From the NCBI GenBank assembly GCA_041181065.1, contig JBEGQI010000022.1, positions 22,323 to 86,322 of the forward strand: a DNA stretch of 64,000 nt, in the 5' to 3' direction. A program made the position numbers and the translations under genes. A model generated the notes under the pieces. The model was not told where the DNA came from, ran no database searches, and worked only from the letters and a program-made list of their open reading frames with translations. Shown here in pieces: positions 32,181-39,589 of this stretch. Numbering within the stretch: the stretch's first letter is position 1; each line of letters begins with the position of its first letter. The DNA is from DSYF01 sp041181065. GTDB lineage: Bacteria > Verrucomicrobiota > Verrucomicrobiia > Limisphaerales > DSYF01.

Positions 32181-35100
32181 CTATTGGGTTCGTTCCCACA
32201 GCGCGCTCGCCGGGATGGTGACGCTCAGCCGCGTGATCTCGCCGGTCCGTGTGAAGATTGCCGTGCTGTCGTCAGCACTGAGGCGCGCGCCGCGCACGGT
32301 GCGCGTTTGGCCGTCGCGCGATGTCACGGTGATGGTGAATTCATTGCCGATGACATAACTCACCGGCACCTGACAACATGTGAAAGCCAAGCTGTGTGCG
32401 GGAAGATTCAAAGTTTGAGCGGCGCCATTCACATCGACATATGTGAATGCCTGCGGCTTGGATGAAAACTCGGAGCGACACAACAGCGTCGGTGCAAAGA
32501 CGAGTTGCCCGCGCTCGACGCGCACCCCGAGTTCGGCGCGGCGCGTGAGGATTTCTTCCTTCACCTGACCGGTCATGCCGGGCTGTTGCGCGCCGAGATG
32601 ACGGGGTGTGTGCGAGTAAGGATCGGTCGGGAACGCGCCATAGACTTCCGGCGACTTCGTGAAGCCGAGGCCGCGGCGGATGTCGTAGTAGGCGTCACGC
32701 AAGCCGGCGATGACTTCTGCCGGCGCGCCGCTTGCGACCGCGGCGCGATGACATTCCTCGGCGGCGAGCAGCAGCTTGGCGATCATGTGCCAGTAGATGC
32801 TCCCGAGCCCCTCGAACGCGAACATCGCGCCGCTGCGTCCGGTGAATTCGCTGTGTTGAAAGACGCCTTCCCAGATTTGCAGCAATACGGTGCGTTCGGC
32901 TTCTGATGTTGCGCCCGTGGGCAACTTGGCCAGGCGCGCTTCGAGTGTGGCGGCGTTCGTGAGGTCGCCGTTGAAGTGCGCTGCGCCGCTGGCGTCCACG
33001 GTGATTACGGTGCGGTCGCCTTGCTTCACGAGCGTGGCGATGGCCGGGACTTTGGACTGCCAGTCCGCCGGCCATTGATTGCGTTCCAAGAACGGCGTCA
33101 CCAATCGGTCGGGATAGAGCAGATAACTGTGCTGGTCGGCGCGGAAGAGATCGCTCTTGCGCAACGCGCGGAACAGCGCCAGCGCTTCTGTCGGCGACAG
33201 CAACCCGCTGCTCAGCACCGCGACCTGTCCTTCCAACATGAGATTCAGATGGCGAACGCGAGCCGCACTGCCCGTCAGCTCCAGCAAGTTGTAACTGTGG
33301 AATGTGCCGTCCGCGCGGCGATTGGCCTTGAGCGTTTCCTCGACGGCGTGCGTCGCTGCTGCGAGCCAACGCCGGATCTCAGCCAACGCCACCGGGCGCG
33401 GCTCGCCGAGTTTGCCTTGATACACTGCCGCGCGATGATTTTCCCCGGCGCCGCCCAGCGCGGTGAGAGTTTTCAGCCGCACTACGTCGTCGCTTGTGTT
33501 GAAGTTGCCGAGTGCTGCGCAAATCTCTTGTCCGAACTTTTCAACGGCGGGGGACAACCAAACGGTTTCGCCGCTCGTTGCGAGCACGCGTTCCAAGAAG
33601 CCGAGGTAGCGGCGCAGGTAACCGACCGTGACCATGGAAAGTCCCCAGCCGGCTAGCGCGTTGTTGGCGTCGTTCCACTCGGGTCGCTGCGTGTTGAGCC
33701 AGATGCCGCCGCCGGGAACGAGGTTGCTCAACTTGGCGAGCAGCGGAACGAGCAGCTTTTCGCCGAGGGAGACGAGCCGGACTTCGCCATTGTCATCAGC
33801 GAGCAACTTCGCGTCGTTGCCGATCTCTGCGGCGCGCGCGAGCAGTTCTTTGTGCAGTGTGGTGTTGAAGCGAATGCCGTGGCGCGGATTGCCGAGCAGT
33901 TCCGCGAACGATTTGATCTCGTAAGGAACGCGCGCGTAGGCGAAGCGGCGTTGGTTCAGCTCCTGCGCGAGACGGCTAGGCGCGTAATCTTCCAGCGACT
34001 CCAGCAATCGCAGCAGATAGATGATTTGGTGATCGCCCCAGTAGCCGATGTGGCTCCACGGGTCGTGCGGGTCTTCGACTTCCCAATCAATCCCGGCGCG
34101 CGTGATGCGATAGGGATTGTAGCCGTCGGCGGTTGAGGCGTTCAGGAACACCGCGATCATGGATTCGAGGCAGAGCGGATAACTCTGCGCGAGGCTCTCC
34201 CAGTTTTGGAAGATGTCGCGCCAGTTGCCTTGATAATCGTAGATCGTGCGCCCGGCTTCGTCGCGGGTGCGGATGGAAAAGCGGTTCCACGGCCGGCTCG
34301 GATCGCCGTGCCGACGGCTGAACGTGATGGGCAGATACTCACGCACGAGCCGGACGAGATGCGCGTCGCCGGTCGCTTCAGCAGACGTGTGCGCCGCGGC
34401 GAGATCCAATTGCGCGGGCAACGATTTCAACCACGCCGCGTGACGGGCGTAAATGTGCTTGTTGCGCACAGATAAAAACGCCGCGAGGTCGGCGACCGGA
34501 AAACGATAGCCATCCGGCAGCGTGCCGCCGCGCATGCAGTTGAACAGGACGTTGGCGAAGTGATGTGGGCTCGCGGGGTCTTGCGTCTGTTGCAACCCAT
34601 CGGCGGCGGCGATGCGGGCGCGCAAGGCATCACGCGTGGCGATGACATCAGCTCGCAGCGCCTCGGCCAGAGCATCAGGTGCAGCGAGTTGCTGACGAAG
34701 TTGGATGAGCGCGGAGTGGTCGAGTCCAGTGTCGGCGACGGCAAACCATTCGTGCGCGCCGTCTGGCGAAATTTCCGTGGCGGCGCAGACCAGATGCGCT
34801 CCGAACACGCCGCGCACTTCGGTCTCGGGTGTGACGGCTTGGCCATGCCGAAACGCGGCGATCTGACGGTCCGACAACAGCACCACGGGATTCTGGTGAC
34901 CATACGACCACGCGGCGGCGACGCGGAGCATTTCGCACGGTTCGGCGCGGTCGGTGATGCCAGAGTTGAGCGTGTAGATGCCGAGACCGTTGGTGCATTC
35001 GTGCCGCATGTAGGCGGCGGCGAGGTAGCTGTAACGCTCGAATAAATCCTGACCGACGCCTGCGGGCAGCAGCTGATGAAAGCCGTCGAGATAGCGCACG

Positions 35101-35651
35101 CGCACTGGTTGTGAACCGAGGTTGCGCAGTTCGCAGAAGCGAACGAGGCCGAACTTGTCCGACGAGGTCAGCGTCCACGTGATCGCCAGTTGCAAATCTT
35201 CGTTGATCTCCTCAAAGACGGCGCTGGTGCCGAGCTGGCTTTTGAACAGGTGGCGGCGGAGGCGATACAAACCGGCGTCGCCGAGCCACGGCTCCCACAA
35301 AGCCGAGCCGCCATCGCGTTCGACGAGCAGGTGCGTGCGCGCACCGGTGCCGCAGGGTTGCGCAAGAATCTTGTCCGCCGTGCGATAGGGAAAGAGCGCG
35401 TGGTCCGCATCGCCGCGGCCGGAGGTGAACGCGCCGTTGCTGCCGAGAAACGTCCATACATTGCCGTCGCTGACGATGCTCATCAGGAACGGCGGCATCG
35501 CGTTGACGTCGGTGATGCCGACGAACGGTTCGCCGCGGATGACACGTGACGTGGCGCCGGCGTGGGCGGGTAATTCGTGCTGCGGGGTGTGGCCGATGAA
35601 AACGCGTTCCCCCGAGTGCCGCGACGCGTCCTGGTTCGATGGTCCAGACAT
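32181..35651 (-). CDS. GH94-like glycoside phosphorylase, probably beta-1,3-glucan oligosaccharide phosphorylase
   Basis: A 1156-residue cytoplasmic-looking protein with no signal peptide. The architecture fits the GH94/GH149/GH161 phosphorylases: an N-terminal beta-sandwich (RHLFKSQLGTSAVFEEINED), an (alpha/alpha)6 barrel, and the motif TQRPEWNDANNAL with the Asp of WND as candidate general acid. HLGAQQPGMTGQVKEEI lies near the C-terminus. These enzymes split beta-linked oligosaccharides with phosphate to give sugar-1-phosphate. The length of about 1150 points to GH149 or GH161, both acting on beta-1,3-glucans, rather than GH94 cellobiose phosphorylase (about 800) or cyclic beta-1,2-glucan synthase. 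Neighbours GH16, GH17 and GPH agree. The exact family needs a profile search. Confidence 0.78.
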   Translation of the reverse strand: MSGPSNQDASRHSGERVFIGHTPQHELPAHAGATSRVIRGEPFVGITDVNAMPPFLMSIVSDGNVWTFLGSNGAFTSGRGDADHALFPYRTADKILAQPCGTGARTHLLVERDGGSALWEPWLGDAGLYRLRRHLFKSQLGTSAVFEEINEDLQLAITWTLTSSDKFGLVRFCELRNLGSQPVRVRYLDGFHQLLPAGVGQDLFERYSYLAAAYMRHECTNGLGIYTLNSGITDRAEPCEMLRVAAAWSYGHQNPVVLLSDRQIAAFRHGQAVTPETEVRGVFGAHLVCAATEISPDGAHEWFAVADTGLDHSALIQLRQQLAAPDALAEALRADVIATRDALRARIAAADGLQQTQDPASPHHFANVLFNCMRGGTLPDGYRFPVADLAAFLSVRNKHIYARHAAWLKSLPAQLDLAAAHTSAEATGDAHLVRLVREYLPITFSRRHGDPSRPWNRFSIRTRDEAGRTIYDYQGNWRDIFQNWESLAQSYPLCLESMIAVFLNASTADGYNPYRITRAGIDWEVEDPHDPWSHIGYWGDHQIIYLLRLLESLEDYAPSRLAQELNQRRFAYARVPYEIKSFAELLGNPRHGIRFNTTLHKELLARAAEIGNDAKLLADDNGEVRLVSLGEKLLVPLLAKLSNLVPGGGIWLNTQRPEWNDANNALAGWGLSMVTVGYLRRYLGFLERVLATSGETVWLSPAVEKFGQEICAALGNFNTSDDVVRLKTLTALGGAGENHRAAVYQGKLGEPRPVALAEIRRWLAAATHAVEETLKANRRADGTFHSYNLLELTGSAARVRHLNLMLEGQVAVLSSGLLSPTEALALFRALRKSDLFRADQHSYLLYPDRLVTPFLERNQWPADWQSKVPAIATLVKQGDRTVITVDASGAAHFNGDLTNAATLEARLAKLPTGATSEAERTVLLQIWEGVFQHSEFTGRSGAMFAFEGLGSIYWHMIAKLLLAAEECHRAAVASGAPAEVIAGLRDAYYDIRRGLGFTKSPEVYGAFPTDPYSHTPRHLGAQQPGMTGQVKEEILTRRAELGVRVERGQLVFAPTLLCRSEFSSKPQAFTYVDVNGAAQTLNLPAHSLAFTCCQVPVSYVIGNEFTITVTSRDGQTRTVRGARLSADDSTAIFTRTGEITRLSVTIPASALWERTQ

Positions 35652-35659
35652 GGTCTGCG

Positions 35660-36988
35660 CTATTTCGAGCGGCTGGCAGTTTCGGGCATTGTGGGCCGCG
35701 TCTGCGTGGTGGAGACCGTCACCAGGAACGGCACGTTGCCAACGCAGGCGCCCGTGTCGTTGTGGACGTAGGCGAACACGCGGTAAGCCCCGGCCGTTTC
35801 GGGAGCAACCAGTTCACAACCTTTTTCGTCGCCGTGTTTGATGACGGAGCGCAATTCGGGCAGCTGCTGTTCCTCGCGACCGGCGCTGAGCGTCTTGGTC
35901 TGCTCGGGTTGCACGATCCAGCGCACGCGCAATGGCCGTTGATCCGAGTTCACTGCGATGAGCTGTATCTTGAGCGGCGCGCCGGGGTTGAGTTGGGTCG
36001 AGCCTTCCGCGCGGAGCTGCTTGATGACGGGACAGGTGGCTTGCGGCGGTTTGCCGGACCAGAGTTCCGTCATCGTGTCCACGGCGTTCACCTTGGTGCC
36101 ATCGGGCAGGAACATGCCGAACCATGTCGCGGTGCGTTCCTGCTTGTTGCCCCAAAGGAAAGCGTAGGAGCCGAGGCACAGCGGCTTCTGCTGGATGGAG
36201 CCGACATACGCGCGGCGATACGACTCGGCTTTCTCGGAGCTGGTCGGCTCGAACGGCGCATCCCACGAGGTCTTGCCCACTTCCCAGAAACCGGCCGGGC
36301 CGAATTCCGTGATGATGTAAGGCTTGGTTGGTTTCTGCGCTGTGTAACGCGCCGCAATGCTGGACGCACCGGCGTAACTGTTGATGCCCACGATGTCCAC
36401 GTCGGGGCAATATTGGTTCACGGACTGGACGCGTTTGCCGCCGAGTTCGACCATGACGGTCATGACGGGATGATTGGTGTCCAGCGATTTGGCGAGCTTC
36501 GCGGCTTCGTTCACGTGCTTCCAGATCACGGGACGATCGCCGTCGCCGTAACCTTCCATTTCGTTGCCGATGCCCCACATCAACACCGCGGGATGATCCT
36601 TGTAACGCAACACCGCCTGGCGGACGAGTTCCAGTTGCTCCTTGAGCATCTCCGGCTTGTCGTAACTGAACCCGCCTTCGTCGCCTTCGTGCCGGAGCCA
36701 GATGCCAACGGTCACGGTCAGCCCATGCTTGTGAGCCTCATCCAACAAGGGCGCAAGGTTGTCCACGCCCCAAGTGCGGACGGAGTTGGCGCCGGCTGCT
36801 GCGAGCAGGTCGAGCCGCGTCGTGCCGCCTGCGCCCTTGACGAAGAACGGTTTGCCCTCGCGACGAAGGCTCCACGCATCGCCCTTGCGCACGAGTTCGA
36901 CTTTTGCCGCCCAGCCTGCGGTCGGACCAACCACGCCTGCCAGGGCGAGCAAAGCCGAGGCTAATATGAGTGACCTTGTGAATTTCAT
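35660..36988 (-). CDS. exported GH2/GH5-like TIM-barrel glycosidase
   Basis: A 442-residue exported protein (signal MKFTRSLILASALLALAGVV; the upstream in-frame Met at 37036 is not used in this model). The TIM barrel has GH2-type signatures: GKPFFVKGAGGTTRLDLL, GANSVRTWGVDN, HPAVLMWGIGNEMEGY with likely acid/base Glu, and YIITEFGPAGFW with likely nucleophile. The N-terminal GH2 sandwich domains are absent, so it is a stand-alone catalytic barrel with a C-terminal beta domain (about 330-430). It ends 8 bp before the phosphorylase gene and is the first gene of the four-gene glucan operon. Specificity is inferred from context only. Confidence 0.75.
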   Translation of the reverse strand: MKFTRSLILASALLALAGVVGPTAGWAAKVELVRKGDAWSLRREGKPFFVKGAGGTTRLDLLAAAGANSVRTWGVDNLAPLLDEAHKHGLTVTVGIWLRHEGDEGGFSYDKPEMLKEQLELVRQAVLRYKDHPAVLMWGIGNEMEGYGDGDRPVIWKHVNEAAKLAKSLDTNHPVMTVMVELGGKRVQSVNQYCPDVDIVGINSYAGASSIAARYTAQKPTKPYIITEFGPAGFWEVGKTSWDAPFEPTSSEKAESYRRAYVGSIQQKPLCLGSYAFLWGNKQERTATWFGMFLPDGTKVNAVDTMTELWSGKPPQATCPVIKQLRAEGSTQLNPGAPLKIQLIAVNSDQRPLRVRWIVQPEQTKTLSAGREEQQLPELRSVIKHGDEKGCELVAPETAGAYRVFAYVHNDTGACVGNVPFLVTVSTTQTRPTMPETASRSK

Positions 36989-37195
36989 AAGCGCGTCAGT
37001 TTGATGCGGGACGCGGAACGGTCCAGGCCCGCACATTCAACGGGGAAGCCCGAAAAGGCGCTGACCCTGGACTCGGTGACCTGAATGGTCAATTGCTTGG
37101 TGACCGACATAAAATTCTATTTGCCTGCCGTCCGCTCTGCCCTGGCCCATGCCCGGGCCGCTGCTGTCAAAGGTTACTTGGGGGGAACCCGGCTG

Positions 37196-38683
37196 CTACA
37201 GTCCCCGAGCAGTCCGTGCGTGGAGTTTCCTTCTCAACACCACCACCCAGCCCAGCAGCCCCGCCGCCAGGATCACGAGACCGACAATCATCGAAGTGCC
37301 CTCGGGCATCTTCACTTGAGACGGAGCCTGGACGAGGGTCACGTCCTTGGGAGACCGCAGCAGCAGGCGGAAGGAGCTTGCGCGCCATTCATCGCCAGCC
37401 TGCCATTGGTTGCCGCGCTCGATGACGCACACGCCGCGCACAACCACTTCGCTGCCCTCCTTCAAATCCGCGAGGTTGCCATAGATGAAGCCCTGGGGGA
37501 TGAACGCCTGGAAAGTGAGGCCGCCTGATTCCAACAGGAAAAAGCGATTGAGGCCGCGCTGGACATTGCCTAGCACCTTGGCTGGCAACTGGACCAGCCG
37601 GCAGTCATGGGCGCCGGTCAGGATTTCATTCACGTCCACGGAAGGAATTTCCGGCTCTTTGCCCGTGCCTATCTTCCGGACAACGGCATCCTCCAATACC
37701 GGCGTATATTCACCGCGGGCCGGAAACCCGACCACTTCAACCTTGGACCCAAGCTCGGGCAGTTCGCGTTGAGCGGTCTGGCAATGCAGGCCTCCTTCGT
37801 CATCCTGGAGGAACAGCGCTTTGCCTGGCTCGGCGAAAACCACCGTGCCGGTCATCTTAATCCGCCCCGTCACTTTGGCCGCCGGTGCGAAGCGCAACAG
37901 GGCGTTGATCTTCTGCGCGGGCAGTTCAAATGGTTTCATACTCGCGGCCTGCTCGACCACGAGTCCGTCCCTATTCGGAACCAGAAGTTGCACGCCGAAC
38001 AACTGGCGTTGGTGATTAAATAGGGTGGCGCACACCCCGCGAACAAGGACAGTGGCCTCGACGAGGTCATCGGGTTGAGCCACCGGCAGTTCTTTCGCGT
38101 AAACGCTGAAACGCTCACTGCCCTTGGCAAAATCCAGCACATGATAACCGGTCACCCGCTCATAGCGGACCGCGCGCACGCGGTCGCGGAACTCGACCCA
38201 TTGGCTGTCCTGCGTGCCGCTGACCATTTCCTCCAAGTCCACCGCCTTGGGCGACGGCAGCGTTCCCTGGCCGACGACCCTGACGGACGCAGGCCTCACG
38301 ACCGGGGCGAATTCTCCCGGCGCCGTGGTGCCTTCAAGCTCGACCAACTGCCCGGACTTAAGCGGCGGCGTGTTGGTGCTCTCCAGAAGATAGATGCCCG
38401 CCGTGTCATCCTGCACGAAGCGCGAATACAAGCCGTCATCGTAAAACGTCACCACGCCACGCAGCTTGACGGACAGTCCGCGGGCGGCGTCCTCGGCGGA
38501 CAGGCTCCGGACCCCGGCGACGGACGTGATGACCTTGGCGGGGCTTTGGGCAGCGGCCGGACTGGCGAGGAGCCCCCCCAGGAACAGGACAAGAACCACC
38601 TTTCGTATGCTGGACAGAGTGTATGGCATAGCCTTTGTGAGGTTTATTTGCTCCATTTTTGAGAACGCACGCTTTCCAGCCAT
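37196..38683 (-). CDS. kinase-less paralogue of the OB-like sensor histidine kinase
   Basis: A 495-residue protein with export signal (VVLVLFLGGLLASPAAAQ), a periplasmic region of several OB-like modules (LRGVVTFYDDGLYSRFVQDD, VRGVCATLFNHQRQLFGVQL, MTGTVVFAEPGKALFLQDDE), and one C-terminal helix (MIVGLVILAAGLLGWVVVLR). It stops 10 residues later. The entire sensor aligns with the kinase at 42567-44681, with shared motifs in the same order (TAGIYL, FNHQRQLF, GEY/GQYTPVL, WQAGE/DEW), but no kinase domain follows. After the TAG an in-frame RQIEFYV (about 37106-37126) recalls the kinase C-terminus, so a deletion derivative is possible. It may also act as a decoy or co-sensor. Internal Mets at 38656 and 38629 are alternative starts. 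Confidence 0.75.
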   Translation of the reverse strand: MAGKRAFSKMEQINLTKAMPYTLSSIRKVVLVLFLGGLLASPAAAQSPAKVITSVAGVRSLSAEDAARGLSVKLRGVVTFYDDGLYSRFVQDDTAGIYLLESTNTPPLKSGQLVELEGTTAPGEFAPVVRPASVRVVGQGTLPSPKAVDLEEMVSGTQDSQWVEFRDRVRAVRYERVTGYHVLDFAKGSERFSVYAKELPVAQPDDLVEATVLVRGVCATLFNHQRQLFGVQLLVPNRDGLVVEQAASMKPFELPAQKINALLRFAPAAKVTGRIKMTGTVVFAEPGKALFLQDDEGGLHCQTAQRELPELGSKVEVVGFPARGEYTPVLEDAVVRKIGTGKEPEIPSVDVNEILTGAHDCRLVQLPAKVLGNVQRGLNRFFLLESGGLTFQAFIPQGFIYGNLADLKEGSEVVVRGVCVIERGNQWQAGDEWRASSFRLLLRSPKDVTLVQAPSQVKMPEGTSMIVGLVILAAGLLGWVVVLRRKLHARTARGL

Positions 38684-38726
38684 GCGTCTCTTTTGATCCG
38701 ACTAACGACGTATCGAGGTTCCGGGA

Positions 38727-39512
38727 CTAGAACGAATTCACGGCGAACACGTCCTGCTTGTTCTCGAACAAATCCTTCCAGCTCCAAGACTCCACGTGCC
38801 CGTCACACGCGGCGAAGGCGGCACGTCCGCCGTGCCGGCACGCAGCCTGTTTGCTGGGCGTGAGGGTGTTCCAACCCGTGCCAGGCTTCGGCTTGAACAC
38901 TGCAATCTCGGTGTAATAACTGGTCGGGCGCGAAGTGGACGGCGGATAGCTGATGGCGGATCCGTTCTTCACGGTGCCGGGAACGCCCACATCGCCGATG
39001 AGCCAGATCTGGCTTGTGCGCTGGATGGTGCTCATCTTGCGCGGCCCCTGATAACCGGTAGAGCTGAGCGCGTAGCGGACAATTCCGTTGGCCGAGTTCT
39101 GCTGGTCTTCGAGCGGGCCGTAACCCTCGCAGGGGTTGCCGTTGAAATAGCTCACCACATCCGGCGCGATGTCCTGTTCGCGCACGGCCGAGCAACGCCA
39201 GACGTTGTTGGAGGTGGTGCTCTTGGTGATGTAATTGCCCTCATCAAGAACGTTGAACCACCAGTTCGTGCCATAGGCGCCGTAACGCCCGTTGTTCAGG
39301 ATGGGCAGGTAATCTTCGTTGTCATTCACGTGCATTGTGATGGCCAGCGCAATCTGCTTGTTGTTGCTGACGCAGGCGATCGCCTTCGCCTTTTCTTTGG
39401 CCTTGGAGAGGGCGGGCAACAGCATGGCGGCCAAAATCGCGATGATCGCAATGACAACCAGCAGCTCAATCAGCGTGAATCCCTGACGACTTTTGGAGGC
39501 GGACATTTTCAT
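38727..39512 (-). CDS. DUF1559-type pseudopilin with prepilin cleavage site
   Basis: A 261-residue protein starting with a short basic leader and the type IV prepilin-like site QG/FTLIELLVVIAIIAILAA, followed by LLPALSKAKEKAKAIACVSN. The C-terminal ACRHGGRAAFAACDGHVE matches the H-x9-DG motif of the Planctomycetes/Verrucomicrobia pseudopilin family. Such proteins are exported by type II secretion-like machinery and are greatly expanded in these phyla. Their function is mostly unknown. It lies inside the glucan locus, behind the carbohydrate-binding protein gene, with a strong hairpin between the two. An AGGT word about 7 nt before the ATG could serve as ribosome-binding site. Confidence 0.88.
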   Translation of the reverse strand: MKMSASKSRQGFTLIELLVVIAIIAILAAMLLPALSKAKEKAKAIACVSNNKQIALAITMHVNDNEDYLPILNNGRYGAYGTNWWFNVLDEGNYITKSTTSNNVWRCSAVREQDIAPDVVSYFNGNPCEGYGPLEDQQNSANGIVRYALSSTGYQGPRKMSTIQRTSQIWLIGDVGVPGTVKNGSAISYPPSTSRPTSYYTEIAVFKPKPGTGWNTLTPSKQAACRHGGRAAFAACDGHVESWSWKDLFENKQDVFAVNSF

Positions 39513-39529
39513 ACTTTTTACCTATTTTG

Positions 39530-39557
39530 GGCCGGGCCTGCCGGTGCAGGCCCGGTC
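39530..39557 (-). terminator. strong hairpin between binding-protein and pseudopilin genes
   Basis: A perfect 10-bp stem (CCGGGCCTGC at 39532-39541, GCAGGCCCGG at 39546-39555) with a CGGT loop, extendable by a G-T and G-C pair. It lies in the 77-bp gap between two minus-strand genes. On that strand it is followed by an A-rich stretch rather than a U-run, so it may be a processing or stabilising structure that sets unequal expression rather than a full terminator. Confidence 0.45.
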
Positions 39558-39589
39558 CAAGTTAATGCATTCTAGCGGGCGCGCATCAG

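Noticed and set aside
35639..36964. A 441-codon plus-strand open frame
   Set aside because: It is antisense to the GH2/GH5-like glycosidase, whose catalytic motifs are clear; no motif on the plus strand.
37037..37195. A hidden gene encoding the missing kinase domain of the sensor paralogue
   Set aside because: Only a short RQIEFYV-like stretch is visible and the space is far too small for HisKA and HATPase domains.
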